The position numbers were made by a program, and so were the translations under genes. The notes under the pieces were generated by a model that worked only from the letters and a program-made list of their open reading frames with translations, did no database searches and was not told where the DNA came from. Shown here in pieces: positions 21,370 through 30,031 of a DNA stretch of 33,969 nucleotides (positions are counted from its first letter, which is position 1; the number at the start of each line of letters is the position of its first letter). The stretch comes from Oscillospiraceae bacterium (GTDB taxonomy: Bacteria; Bacillota; Clostridia; Oscillospirales; Oscillospiraceae): positions 1 through 33,969 of the forward strand of contig SVLD01000019.1 in assembly GCA_015068125.1 (NCBI GenBank), given 5' to 3'.

Positions 21370-23193
21370 ATGTGCGCCATAGCAGGTATTCTTGATTTAT
21401 CCGCGAAGGATGATGTGATTCGCCGTATGCTTAAGACCATGCATCGCCGGGGTCCGGATGCCTCCGGCTTTGCGCGAAAGGAAGGCTGCGCCCTGCTCCA
21501 TGCCCGGCTGGTGGTGATCGATCCTGCCGGCGGCAATCAACCCATGGAGCTTACCTGGGGCGGCGAAAGATACACACTTGTATATAACGGTGAGCTGTAT
21601 AATACGCCGGAGCTTCGCAGGGAGCTTACGGTGCTGGGTCATCATTTTGTAGGTCACTCCGATACGGAGGTACTGCTCCATGGCTATGTCCAGTGGGGAC
21701 AAAAGGTGGCGGAAAAATGCAACGGTATTTTTGCCTTTGCGGTGTGGGAGGAAAAGGCGCGAAGGCTGTTTCTTGCCCGGGATCGGATGGGGGTCAAACC
21801 CCTGTTTTATAAGCTCCATGAAGGCGGTTTGCTTTTTTCCTCGGAGATCAAAACCATTCTCCAATATCCCACTGTCCGACCGGAGTTGACGGCGGAGGGG
21901 GCAGCGGAGCTGCTGCTTCTGGGCCCCGGCAGGACCCCAGGCTGTGGCATATTCCGAGGTGTGCAGGAAGTAAAGCCGGGATATTGCGGTTACTATTGTC
22001 AAGGCAGACTGGAACTGAAGCCCTACTGGTCGTTAAAAGACAGAGAGCATACCCAGAGCTTTGAGGAAACTGCGGAGCAGGTTCGATATCTGGTGACGGA
22101 TGCAATCCGGCGGCAGACGGTGTCCGATGTACCCATTGGCACATTCCTCTCCGGCGGTTTAGACTCCAGCTTGATCTCCGCGGTCTGCGCAAAGGAAATG
22201 GAGAGCCGCGGGCAGCGCCTGGCCACATTCTCCGTGGATTATGTGGATAACGACAAATATTTCGTACCCAATAAATTTCAGCCCAATTCCGATGGCTACT
22301 ATATCCGGCTGATGCAGGATGCCCTGGGTACCGACCATCACTGGTGCGTCCTTTCCCCGGAGGATCTTATGGAGGTTTTGGAGGATGCCACCTATGCCCG
22401 GGACTTACCGGGAATGGCGGATGTGGATTTTTCTCTGCTGGCTTTCTGCAAGGAAATCAAGCAGCATGTGACAGTGGCGCTGTCCGGGGAGTGCGCCGAT
22501 GAGATATTTGGCGGCTATCCCTGGTATCGGGATCCTCAGGTGCGGGATCTGGACGGCTTCCCCTGGGCGCAAAACACGGCTCAGCGCTGCGCTATGCTGT
22601 CCACCGATTTGCAGAAAAAAATCGACGGCCAGGACTATGTCCGCCAGCGGTATCTGGACACCTGCCGGCAGAGCGATATCCTGCCGGGAACCTCACCCCT
22701 GGAGCGGCGAATGAAAGAGATGGTCAATCTAAACCAGCAGTGGTTTATGCAGACACTGCTGGATCGCAAGGATCGCATGAGCATGTACTCTGCTCTGGAG
22801 GTTCGGGTGCCGTTTTGCGACCACAGAATTGCGGAGTATCTCTATGGCGTGCCCTGGGAGTTTAAGGATCGGGGCGGCAGAGAAAAAGGGCTACTTCGCT
22901 ATGCCATGGCGCAGTGGCTTCCGGAGGAAGTCCTCTGGCGCAAGAAGAGCCCATACCCTAAGACCTTTGATCCCAAGTATTTGGAGTTGGTCAGCGGTCG
23001 CCTGCAGGATGTTTTGACGGACAAAAACGCTCCGCTGTTTTCCTTGATTTCCAGGCAGGCGACAGAAAGCGTGCTGACAGAGGATTCCCCATGGCCCTGG
23101 TACGGACAGCTGATGCGAAAGCCCCAGACCATCGCCTATCTGCTTCAGATCGATCAGTGGCTTCGTAATTATCAGGTGGCACTTTGCTTCTGA
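21370..23193 (+). CDS. asnB: Glutamine-hydrolysing asparagine synthase
   Basis: 607 residues. Removing Met-1 exposes the nucleophile Cys-2 of the class II amidotransferase domain (about 2-200), which has RRGPD, YNGELYN and the GHSDTEVLLHGY segment. The synthetase domain carries the pyrophosphate loop SGGLDSS (near residue 260), LSGECADEIFGGYPWY and the C-terminal RVPFCDHRIAEY and RKKSPYPKTFDP motifs. It makes asparagine from aspartate with ATP and glutamine. The start has GGGAGG. It is monocistronic, ending at a hairpin terminator. No clear promoter was found in the 98 bases upstream. Confidence 0.96.
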   Translation: MCAIAGILDLSAKDDVIRRMLKTMHRRGPDASGFARKEGCALLHARLVVIDPAGGNQPMELTWGGERYTLVYNGELYNTPELRRELTVLGHHFVGHSDTEVLLHGYVQWGQKVAEKCNGIFAFAVWEEKARRLFLARDRMGVKPLFYKLHEGGLLFSSEIKTILQYPTVRPELTAEGAAELLLLGPGRTPGCGIFRGVQEVKPGYCGYYCQGRLELKPYWSLKDREHTQSFEETAEQVRYLVTDAIRRQTVSDVPIGTFLSGGLDSSLISAVCAKEMESRGQRLATFSVDYVDNDKYFVPNKFQPNSDGYYIRLMQDALGTDHHWCVLSPEDLMEVLEDATYARDLPGMADVDFSLLAFCKEIKQHVTVALSGECADEIFGGYPWYRDPQVRDLDGFPWAQNTAQRCAMLSTDLQKKIDGQDYVRQRYLDTCRQSDILPGTSPLERRMKEMVNLNQQWFMQTLLDRKDRMSMYSALEVRVPFCDHRIAEYLYGVPWEFKDRGGREKGLLRYAMAQWLPEEVLWRKKSPYPKTFDPKYLELVSGRLQDVLTDKNAPLFSLISRQATESVLTEDSPWPWYGQLMRKPQTIAYLLQIDQWLRNYQVALCF

Positions 23194-23202
23194 AACCAAC
23201 GC

Positions 23203-23238
23203 AAATATCCACAGGCCAATGGCTTGTGGATATTTTTG
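23203..23238 (+). terminator. Terminator after asnB
   Basis: AATATCCACA and TGTGGATATT form a 10-bp stem, followed by T-rich sequence. Confidence 0.85.
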
Positions 23239-23252
23239 TATATCTTATACAA
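23236..23252. promoter_or_regulatory. Upstream palindrome, possible GntR site
   Basis: TTGTATATCTTATACAA: perfect 7-base arms around TCT, about 50 bases upstream of the -35 box of the citrate operon. The half-site TTGTATA matches the promoter palindrome at 23312-23323. Confidence 0.45.
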
Positions 23253-23285
23253 GGCTGTATGTTAAAGACATTTGCTTTTTCTGTG

Positions 23286-23313
23286 TTGACAAAACAGGGG
23301 AATGGTGTATAAT
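23286..23313 (+). promoter_or_regulatory. Promoter of the citrate synthase operon
   Basis: TTGACA (23286-23291), 16-base spacer, TATAAT (23308-23313), 41 bases before the start codon and overlapping the palindrome at 23312. Confidence 0.85.
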
Positions 23314-23323
23314 TGTATACAAT
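23312..23323. promoter_or_regulatory. Operator-like palindrome ATTGTATACAAT
   Basis: A perfect 12-bp palindrome that overlaps the end of the -10 box and the start point. Its form, TTGT-TACAA, fits operators of the FadR/FCD branch of GntR regulators, and such a regulator is the second gene of the operon. Autoregulation is inference. Confidence 0.6.
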
Positions 23324-23353
23324 AATTCAAAGGAACAGAAAGGAGCTTCTCCA

Positions 23354-24730
23354 ATGCTTGAAATATCCAATAAAACCAACCTTTTGGAGCAAAAGTCCTA
23401 CAAGTATTCTCTGCAGGATGTGGCCGAGCCCAATCTGCAGCGGGATCTGTATTCCTACGGCAGTGTGCCTAAGGTGGCCTTCAACCACCGCCGGGTTCCC
23501 ATGAATATGCCCGAGGAGATCTGGATCACCGATACGTCTTTGCGTGATGGTCAGCAGTCTGTGGAGCCTTACAGCGTGGAGCAGATCGTCAATATCTATA
23601 AGCTGCTTTCCAAGTTGGGCGGTCCCTACGGCATTATCCGCCAGACGGAGTTCTTCGTTTACAGCAAGAAGGATCGCCAGGCTCTGGAGAAGTGCATGGA
23701 GCTGGATCTGAAATTCCCTGAGATTACCAGCTGGATCCGTGCCAGCCGGGAGGATTTCAAACTGGTCAAGGATCTGGGAATCAAGGAGACCGGTATCCTG
23801 GTCAGCTGTAGTGACTACCATATCTTCAAGAAAATGAAGATGAACCGCTCCCAGGTAATGGAGCATTATCTGGCGGCGGTCAAGGATGCCTTCGATGCCG
23901 GCGTCGTGCCCCGCTGCCACCTGGAGGATATCACCCGTGCGGATTTCTACGGCTTCGTGGTGCCCTTTGTCAATGAGCTGCAGAAGCTGAGCCGTGAGGC
24001 CGGTATCCCCGTCAAGATCCGCGCCTGCGATACCATGGGCTACGGCGTTCCCTATACGGAAGCTGCCATGCCCCGCAGCGTCGCCGGCATCATCTACGGC
24101 CTGCAGCACTATTCCGATGTTCCCAGCGAATGTCTGGAGTGGCACGGTCATAACGACTTCTACAAGGGCGTTGCCAACGCCTCCACCGCATGGCTTTATG
24201 GTGCCTGTGCCGTCAACTGCTCCCTGTTGGGTATTGGTGAGCGTACCGGTAACGTGCCTCTGGAAGCTATGGTCTTTGAGTATGCCTCCCTCCGGGGCTC
24301 TCTGGATGGCATGGATCCCACTGTCATTACAGAGATCGCTGACTATTTCCGGAATGTTCTGGATTACGACATTCCGCCCATGACGCCCTTCGTGGGCCGC
24401 AGCTTCAACGCTACCCGTGCCGGCATCCATGCCGACGGCCTGCTGAAGGACGCGGAGATCTACACGATCTTCGATACCGGCAAGCTCTTAAACCGTCCCG
24501 CGGTGGTGGAGATCAGCAAGACTTCCGGCCTGGCAGGTATTGCTTACTGGATCAATCAGAATTTCCGCCTGACCGGTGATAATCAGATCCAGAAGCACGA
24601 TCCCGTGGTGGAAACCATGAAGGAATGGATCGATCAGGAATATGAGGACGGCCGCCAGACCGTTATGACAGACAAAGAACTGGATGCCATGGTGGAGCGT
24701 TTGGCTCCCGGAAGATTCCAGAAGGTGTAA
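23354..24730 (+). CDS. Re-type citrate synthase (homocitrate/isopropylmalate synthase superfamily)
   Basis: 458 residues from the ATG at 23354, which has AAAGGAG upstream; the frame extends 45 codons further through the promoter and is rejected there. The HMGL-like barrel has WITDTSLRDGQQS (D60, R64, D65), the metal-binding pair in EWHGHND (H264, H266) and RACDTMGYG. Sequence alone could mean isopropylmalate or homocitrate synthase. The next genes encode aconitase and isocitrate dehydrogenase, and the length matches the Re-citrate synthase of Clostridium kluyveri (about 456 residues), which condenses oxaloacetate with acetyl-CoA with opposite stereospecificity to the GltA enzyme. The Re-citrate synthase call is therefore context-based. 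Confidence 0.82.
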   Translation: MLEISNKTNLLEQKSYKYSLQDVAEPNLQRDLYSYGSVPKVAFNHRRVPMNMPEEIWITDTSLRDGQQSVEPYSVEQIVNIYKLLSKLGGPYGIIRQTEFFVYSKKDRQALEKCMELDLKFPEITSWIRASREDFKLVKDLGIKETGILVSCSDYHIFKKMKMNRSQVMEHYLAAVKDAFDAGVVPRCHLEDITRADFYGFVVPFVNELQKLSREAGIPVKIRACDTMGYGVPYTEAAMPRSVAGIIYGLQHYSDVPSECLEWHGHNDFYKGVANASTAWLYGACAVNCSLLGIGERTGNVPLEAMVFEYASLRGSLDGMDPTVITEIADYFRNVLDYDIPPMTPFVGRSFNATRAGIHADGLLKDAEIYTIFDTGKLLNRPAVVEISKTSGLAGIAYWINQNFRLTGDNQIQKHDPVVETMKEWIDQEYEDGRQTVMTDKELDAMVERLAPGRFQKV

Positions 24731-24744
24731 GGAGGATGGCGAAT

Positions 24745-25398
24745 ATGAACGATTTCAAATCCGTTTCCCTGGCAGACCAGGTGTTTGAAAAACTGGAAAA
24801 TGATATTATCACCGGCGTTTATCCCCGGGGCGAGATCCTCACGGAGCTGAAGCTGGTGGAGCAGATGGGTGTCAGCAGAACCCCCATCCGGGAAGCCTTG
24901 CGCCGGCTGGAGCAGGAGCGGCTCATTGCCGACTCCGGCAAGGGCAGTGTGGTTCTGGGCATCACGGAAGAAGACCTGCTGGATATTATGAACATCCGTC
25001 AGCGGATCGAGGGCTTGGTTGCTTACTATGCCGCCCGGAATATGACCGAGGAAGGCCGCCGCAAACTGACCCACATCGTGGATCTGCAGGAATTTTACCA
25101 CACCAAGGGCGACGCCGACCGGCTGCAGCAGGTGGACGATCAGTTCCATGACATGATCTGCCAGCTCAGCGGCAGAACCGTGCTGATGGACACCCTGATT
25201 CCTCTGCACCGCAAGACCCGCCGTTTCCGCCGGATCTCCATGCAGGATCCCGGGCGTACCGCCAAGACCAAGGCAGAGCATCGGGCGATCTATGAAGCAC
25301 TGGTGGCTTCCGATGCGGATAAGGCTATGGAGCTGACCACCAAGCATATTGAAAACGCCAAGGAGCATATGATCAGGGGGCTGAAGCAGCATGGGTAA
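24745..25398 (+). CDS. GntR-family regulator with FCD ligand domain
   Basis: 217 residues from the ATG at 24745, nine bases after AAGGAGG; an earlier ATG at 24736 touches the ribosome binding site. The winged helix (about 8-70) contains GVYPRGEILTELKLVEQMGVSRTPIREALRRLEQERLI cut here as the standard GntR helix-turn-helix. The FCD domain (about 78-205) supplies metal-ligand residues D and H in DDQFHDMI, H in AEHRAIYEAL and H in TTKHIENAKEHM. Such proteins sense organic acids through a bound metal, so citrate or a relative is a sensible ligand here. It is embedded between the citrate synthase and aconitase genes and overlaps aconitase by eight bases. Confidence 0.93.
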   Translation: MNDFKSVSLADQVFEKLENDIITGVYPRGEILTELKLVEQMGVSRTPIREALRRLEQERLIADSGKGSVVLGITEEDLLDIMNIRQRIEGLVAYYAARNMTEEGRRKLTHIVDLQEFYHTKGDADRLQQVDDQFHDMICQLSGRTVLMDTLIPLHRKTRRFRRISMQDPGRTAKTKAEHRAIYEALVASDADKAMELTTKHIENAKEHMIRGLKQHG

Positions 25399-27316
25399 GA
25401 CGATTGCACAGAAAATTATCGCAGCCCATCTCGTGTCCGGCGATATGACCCCCGGCAGCGAGGTGGCTCTGCGGATTGACCAGACACTGACCCAGGATGC
25501 CACCGGCACCATGGCTTATCTGGAATTTGAAACCATGGGCATCGACCGGGTGAAAACCGAGTTTTCCATAGCCTATGTGGATCACAACACCTTGCAGTGT
25601 GGCTTTGAGAACGCCGATGACCACCGGTATCTGCAAACCGTAGCGGCGAAGCACGGTGTCCATTTCTCCCGCCCCGGCAACGGTATTTGCCATCAGGTAC
25701 ATCTGGAGCGTTTCGGAAAGCCCGGTAAGACTCTCATCGGCTCCGACAGCCATACCCCCACCGGCGGTGGCCTGGGCATGCTGTCCTTTGGCGCCGGTGG
25801 CATGGATGTTGCCGTAGCCATGGGCGGCGGTGCCTACTATATCACCATGCCCAAAATGTTTAAGGTACATCTCACCGGCAGTCTGCGGCCCTTTGTTACC
25901 GCCAAAGATGTGAGTCTGGAGCTGCTGCGGATCCTGTCCGTAAAGGGCGGCGTGGGGGCCATCGTGGAATGGGGCGGCCCCGGTATCGCCACCCTCAGCG
26001 TTCCCGAGCGTGCTACCATTACCAATATGGGTACCGAGCTGGGGGCAACCACCTCCATTTTTCCCTCCGATGAGGTTACCAAGGCTTTCCTGAAGACCCA
26101 GGGCAGGGAAGGGGACTACATCCCCCTGGAAAGCGATGGGGATGCTGTGTATGACCGCATCATTGAGATCGACCTGTCCACTTTGAAGCCCATGATCGCC
26201 TGCCCCCACAGCCCGGATAATGTAGTAGCGGTAGACAGCCTGAAGGGCGTCAAGGTCGATCAGGTCTGTATTGGTTCCTGTACCAATTCTTCGCTTCTGG
26301 ATATGCTGAAGGTGGCGGCGATGCTCAAGGGCAAGACCATTGCCCCCGGCGTCAGCCTGTCTATTTCCCCCGGCTCCCGGCAGGTGCTGTCCATGCTGGC
26401 GCAGTGCGGAGCATTGACCGACATCCTGGCCAGCGGCGCCCGTCTCCTGGAATGTGCCTGCGGCCCCTGCATCGGCATGGGCTTCTCTCCCAGCTCCGGC
26501 GGTGTGTCCCTGCGGACTTTTAACCGGAATTTCCTGGGTCGCAGCGGCACCAAAGACGGCCAGGTCTACCTGGTCTCTCCGGAAACGGCGGCAGCCTCCG
26601 CTCTGACCGGCTACATTACTGACCCTATGACCATGGAGCCCATCCCGGCCATTTCGCTACCGGAAAGCTTCTGCATTGACGACTCCGCTGTGCTGCCTCC
26701 TGCTGAGGACGGTTCTTCCGTGGAAGTCCTCCGGGGACCCAATATCAAAGAATTTCCCAAGTCCAAGGCGTTCTCCCAGAATCTGGCAGTGGAGGCTGTG
26801 CTGAAGGTGGGCGACAATATCACCACCGACCACATCATGCCTGCCGGCGCAAAGATTCTGCCTTACCGTTCCAATATTCCCCACCTGTCCAAGTTCTGTT
26901 TCGAGGTCTGTGATCCCAGCTTCCCGGAGCGGGCCAAGGCAGCTGGAGACGGCGTCATTATTGGCGGCAGCAATTACGGTCAGGGCTCTTCCCGTGAGCA
27001 CGCCGCACTGGTTCCCATGTACCTGGGTATCCGCTGCGTTATCGCCAAGAGTTTTGCGAGAATTCACGCTGCAAACCTCATTAACGCCGGCATCCTGCCC
27101 CTGACCTTCGAAAATCCTGAGGATTACGATGCTTTGGAGCAGGGCTGCAAGCTGGAGCTGACGGATATCGCCGGCGGCATGGCGGCCGGTCGCATCGCCA
27201 TCAAAGATCAGAATACCGGCAAGGTGTTCTACGGAAGCTGTGAACTGACCCAGCGTCAGCAGAAGATCCTGCTTTGCGGCGGCCTGCTGAACTACACCAA
27301 GGAGGGTGGACAATGA
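25391..27316 (+). CDS. acnA: Aconitate hydratase
   Basis: 641 residues, the short single-chain aconitase type of Clostridia and related bacteria. The [4Fe-4S] cluster ligands are C297 (in CIGSCTNSS), C357 and C360 (in CACGPCIGMGF). Substrate-binding motifs include GSDSHTPTGGGLG (117-129) and, in the C-terminal swivel domain, GDNITTDHIMPAGAK and SNYGQGSSREHAA. It isomerises citrate to isocitrate. The start lies within the end of the GntR gene and the stop overlaps the next start by four bases (ATGA), so the three genes are tightly coupled. Its single-chain form argues against a LeuC/LeuD isopropylmalate function. Confidence 0.95.
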   Translation: MGKTIAQKIIAAHLVSGDMTPGSEVALRIDQTLTQDATGTMAYLEFETMGIDRVKTEFSIAYVDHNTLQCGFENADDHRYLQTVAAKHGVHFSRPGNGICHQVHLERFGKPGKTLIGSDSHTPTGGGLGMLSFGAGGMDVAVAMGGGAYYITMPKMFKVHLTGSLRPFVTAKDVSLELLRILSVKGGVGAIVEWGGPGIATLSVPERATITNMGTELGATTSIFPSDEVTKAFLKTQGREGDYIPLESDGDAVYDRIIEIDLSTLKPMIACPHSPDNVVAVDSLKGVKVDQVCIGSCTNSSLLDMLKVAAMLKGKTIAPGVSLSISPGSRQVLSMLAQCGALTDILASGARLLECACGPCIGMGFSPSSGGVSLRTFNRNFLGRSGTKDGQVYLVSPETAAASALTGYITDPMTMEPIPAISLPESFCIDDSAVLPPAEDGSSVEVLRGPNIKEFPKSKAFSQNLAVEAVLKVGDNITTDHIMPAGAKILPYRSNIPHLSKFCFEVCDPSFPERAKAAGDGVIIGGSNYGQGSSREHAALVPMYLGIRCVIAKSFARIHAANLINAGILPLTFENPEDYDALEQGCKLELTDIAGGMAAGRIAIKDQNTGKVFYGSCELTQRQQKILLCGGLLNYTKEGGQ

Positions 27317-28425
27317 CGGAATTGGAAAGAGCCTGTGAAAGCTTTCGCATTCTAATGGAGGAGCAGCAGGCGAGAATCGCGAAAATGCAGGCGGAAAAGG
27401 TGGATTTCTCCAAGAAGGACACCGTGACCATCGGCCTGGTGGATGGCGACGGCATTGGCCCGCTGATCATGAACCAGGCAGTGAAAGTCCTGGAAACGCT
27501 TCTGGCTGACGAAATCGCCGCCGGAAAGATCATTCTAAAGCGCATCGAAGGTCTGACCATCGAAAACCGCCTGGCAAAAAACCAACCTGTTCCCACTGAG
27601 GTGCTGGCCGAGATCAAAACCTGCGACGTGCTGCTGAAGGGCCCTACCACTACTCCCATGGGCGGCAAGATGGAAAGTGCCAATGTGACACTGCGCCGGG
27701 AGCTGGACCTGTATGCCAATGTCCGCCCGGTGTCAATCCCTGGGGAGGGTATCGACTGGATGTTCTACCGGGAGAATACCGAGGGCGAATATGTCCTGGG
27801 CAGCCGGGGCGTAGAACTGCCCGGTATGGCGGTGGACTTTAAGGTCACCACCGACGCCGGCACTCGCCGCATTGCCCGTGCTGCCTTCGATTATGCCCGG
27901 CAGAACGGCAAAAACCGGGTTTCCATCGTCACGAAGGCCAATATCATGAAGAAGACAGACGGCAAGTTTACCGCCATCTGCCATGAGGTGGCGGCAGAGT
28001 ACCCGGAAATTTCCGTGGACGACTGGTACATCGATATTATGACTGCCAATCTGGTAAACCCGGCCATTCGGAACCAGTTCCAGGTCATGGTGATGCCCAA
28101 CCTCTACGGCGATATTATCACCGACGAGGCTGCTCAGATCCAGGGCGGTGTTGGCACTGCCGGCAGCGCCAATATCGGCGACCGCTACGCCATGTTCGAG
28201 GCCATCCATGGCTCTGCTCCCAGAATGCTGGAGGAGGGTCTGGGGGATTACGCCAATCCGTCCTCTATTTTGAAGGCGGAGGCCATGCTCCTGCGGCATA
28301 TCTGCCGTGGCGCGGCAGCGGAAAAACTGGAAAATGCCCTGGAAAACTGCAAAACCGTGGTCACCGGCGACCGCAGCGGCGCAACCGGCGCCCAGTTCAC
28401 CGAAGACCTGATGATGCTGTTATAA
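27313..28425 (+). CDS. NAD-type isocitrate dehydrogenase (isocitrate/isopropylmalate dehydrogenase family)
   Basis: 370 residues from the ATG at 27313, preceded by AAGGAGGG and overlapping the aconitase stop. A helical N-terminal extension of about 35 residues precedes the family fold, which begins VTIGLVDGDGIGP. Further motifs are KGPTTTPMGG, the substrate-binding LRRELDLYANVRP, YRENTEGEY (the Glu-Asn-Thr expected for decarboxylating isocitrate enzymes), NLYGDIITDEAAQIQGG (metal Asp) and EAIHGSAP. It oxidises isocitrate to 2-oxoglutarate. Cofactor choice (NAD or NADP) is not settled by eye. It is the last gene of the operon and ends at a GC hairpin. Confidence 0.92.
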   Translation: MTELERACESFRILMEEQQARIAKMQAEKVDFSKKDTVTIGLVDGDGIGPLIMNQAVKVLETLLADEIAAGKIILKRIEGLTIENRLAKNQPVPTEVLAEIKTCDVLLKGPTTTPMGGKMESANVTLRRELDLYANVRPVSIPGEGIDWMFYRENTEGEYVLGSRGVELPGMAVDFKVTTDAGTRRIARAAFDYARQNGKNRVSIVTKANIMKKTDGKFTAICHEVAAEYPEISVDDWYIDIMTANLVNPAIRNQFQVMVMPNLYGDIITDEAAQIQGGVGTAGSANIGDRYAMFEAIHGSAPRMLEEGLGDYANPSSILKAEAMLLRHICRGAAAEKLENALENCKTVVTGDRSGATGAQFTEDLMMLL

Positions 28426-28427
28426 AC

Positions 28428-28470
28428 ACAACCCCTGCGTGCCAATATCGCCACGCAGGGGTACTTCTTT
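28428..28470 (+). terminator. Terminator after the isocitrate dehydrogenase gene
   Basis: ACCCCTGCGTG and CACGCAGGGGT form an 11-bp stem with a 10-base loop, followed by ACTTCTTT. Confidence 0.65.
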
Positions 28471-28545
28471 GGGAGGACGAGCAATGCTCGCCCCTACGCT
28501 TTGTGTCGTGGGTGTTTGTAGGGGCGGCCATTGGCCGTCCGGGTC
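28471..28545. repeat. Dispersed palindromic repeat, GTAGGGGCG type, tail-to-tail pair
   Basis: A half-unit ending CGCCCCTAC (28475-28497, palindrome CGAGCAATGCTCG) and another beginning GTAGGGGCG (28518-28540, palindrome CGGCCATTGGCCG) are separated by 20 bases. The order is the reverse of that at 201-249. Confidence 0.8.
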
Positions 28546-28571
28546 GATTTAAGAATCATCCTTGTGGATAC

Positions 28572-28600
28572 TTGCAAAAATCATCCCTCCATGCTATACT
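28572..28600 (+). promoter_or_regulatory. Promoter of thyA-folA
   Basis: TTGCAA (28572-28577), 17-base spacer, TATACT (28595-28600), 31 bases before thyA. Confidence 0.75.
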
Positions 28601-28631
28601 AAATCCAATTAACAAAGAAGGTGGGAACACT

Positions 28632-29462
28632 ATGAGCAGAGCCGATGAAATCTACCGCGCGACCTGTCTGGATATATTGGAGAACGGTTTTTCGGATGAA
28701 GGTCTGGAGGTGCGCCCCAAATGGGCGGACGGCACGCCGGCACACACCATCAAAAAGTTTGGCGTGGTGAACCGCTATAATCTGGCAGAGGAATTTCCCA
28801 TCATGACCCTGCGCCGTACTTACTGGAAGAGCGCCGTGGATGAGCTGCTGTGGATCTGGCAGAAAAAGTCCAACCGCATCTGCGACCTGGGCAGTCATGT
28901 CTGGGATGAATGGGCAGGGGATGACGGCACCATCGGCAAGGCTTACGGCTATCAGTTAGGTCTCAAGCACCGGTATAAAGAGGGCGAGTTTGACCAGGTG
29001 GATCGGGTGCTGTATGACTTGAAGCACAATCCCGCTTCCCGCCGGATTCTGACCAGTATTTATAACTTCCAGGATCTGCATGAAATGAACCTGTACCCCT
29101 GTGCCTACTCCATGACCTTCAATGTCACCGGCAATACCCTGAACGCTATTTTGAACCAGCGCTCCCAGGATATGCTCACAGCCAACAACTGGAATGTCTG
29201 CCAGTACGCGGTGCTGGTGCACATGATGGCACAGGTTTCCGGCCTGCAGGTGGGCGAGTTGGTTCATGTGATCGCCGATTGCCATATCTATGACCGGCAT
29301 ATTCCTGCGGTAAAGGCTATGCTGGAAAAAGAGGACTTTGAAGCCCCTAAGTTCTCCATGGATACATCTATCACCGATTTCTACGCCTTCACCAAAGACT
29401 CCTTCAAGATGGAAAACTACCAGTTCCATCCCTTTGACTTTGAGATCCCCATGGCGATCTGA
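28632..29462 (+). CDS. thyA: Thymidylate synthase
   Basis: 276 residues. It converts dUMP to dTMP with methylene-tetrahydrofolate. The catalytic Cys is C157 in NLYPCAYSMTF. Other conserved parts are FPIMTLRRTYWKSAVDELLW, NQRSQDMLTANNWNVCQYA and the C-terminal YQFHPFDFEIPMAI. The start ATG at 28632 has GAAGGTGGG upstream; the longer open frame runs back into the dispersed repeat and is rejected. folA follows after eight bases and regenerates the folate oxidised by this enzyme. Confidence 0.97.
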   Translation: MSRADEIYRATCLDILENGFSDEGLEVRPKWADGTPAHTIKKFGVVNRYNLAEEFPIMTLRRTYWKSAVDELLWIWQKKSNRICDLGSHVWDEWAGDDGTIGKAYGYQLGLKHRYKEGEFDQVDRVLYDLKHNPASRRILTSIYNFQDLHEMNLYPCAYSMTFNVTGNTLNAILNQRSQDMLTANNWNVCQYAVLVHMMAQVSGLQVGELVHVIADCHIYDRHIPAVKAMLEKEDFEAPKFSMDTSITDFYAFTKDSFKMENYQFHPFDFEIPMAI

Positions 29463-29470
29463 GGTGGAAT

Positions 29471-29959
29471 ATGGAACTGATTGTAGCAGTCTATGACGAC
29501 TGGGGCATCGGTAAGGACGGCACCCAACCCATCGCCCTCAGCGCGGACAGAAAATTCTTCCGGGAAACCACCCGGGACTGCATGGTCATCGTGGGACGGC
29601 GCACTATTGCCGATTTCCCCGGTCAAAAACCTTTGCCCGGCAGGGTGAATGTGGCCCTGACCCGGACAGCCAAGGAAATCCCCGGCTTTACCGTCTGCAC
29701 CAGCCCGGAAGAAGCGGCAGCATTGGCCAAAACTGCAGACCGTGCCATGGTCATTGGCGGCGGCAGTGTCTATCAGCAGATGTTGCCCCTCTGCGATACC
29801 GCCTATGTGACCAAGGTGCACTGCACCCCGGAGTCCGATACCTATTTCCCCAACCTGGATGAGAATGAAAACTGGTATCTGTCAGAAATTCTCCAATCCG
29901 GAGAGGAAAACGGCATCCGATACGATATTTGCCTGTATAAGAAAAAAGGAACGGCTTGA
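29471..29959 (+). CDS. folA: Dihydrofolate reductase
   Basis: 162 residues. It reduces dihydrofolate with NADPH. The family pattern is visible in LIVAVYDDWGIGKDGTQPIALSADRKFFRETT, VIVGRRTIADFP, and the nucleotide-binding AMVIGGGSVYQQMLPLCDTAYVTKV followed by DTYFPNLD. The usual LPW of the substrate site is replaced by TQPIAL, while the acidic residue (ADRKFF) is kept; I recall this variant in related gut Firmicutes. It is coupled to thyA and ends at a strong terminator. Confidence 0.94.
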   Translation: MELIVAVYDDWGIGKDGTQPIALSADRKFFRETTRDCMVIVGRRTIADFPGQKPLPGRVNVALTRTAKEIPGFTVCTSPEEAAALAKTADRAMVIGGGSVYQQMLPLCDTAYVTKVHCTPESDTYFPNLDENENWYLSEILQSGEENGIRYDICLYKKKGTA

Positions 29960-29973
29960 GCCGTTCCTTTTTT
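29942..29973. terminator. Bidirectional terminator after folA and sdpI
   Basis: AAAAAAGGAACGGCT and AGCCGTTCCTTTTTT form a 15-bp stem with a two-base loop. Confidence 0.9.
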
Positions 29974-29978
29974 CTCTT

Positions 29979-30030
29979 GGCTCCCTCTTTGAGGGGGCTG
30001 TCGGTGGCGCAAGACACCGACTGGGGGAGT
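29979..30030. repeat. Dispersed GGCTCCCTC...GGGGGAG repeat
   Basis: Two adjoining hairpins (CTCCCTCTTTGAGGGGG and GTCGGTGGCGCAAGACACCGAC) ending CTGGGGGAG. The layout parallels the repeat at 5910-5959 (hairpin, CTGTC, second hairpin, GACTG). Confidence 0.65.
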
Positions 30031-30031
30031 T

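Noticed and set aside
23327..24430. 367-residue minus-strand frame opposite the citrate synthase gene
   Set aside because: Shadow frame; the plus strand encodes a recognised HMGL-like enzyme.
23354..28425. Leucine pathway (leuA-leuC/D-leuB) interpretation of the cluster
   Set aside because: The second enzyme is a single-chain aconitase including the swivel domain and not separate LeuC and LeuD, and the dehydrogenase has the isocitrate-type YRENTEG segment.
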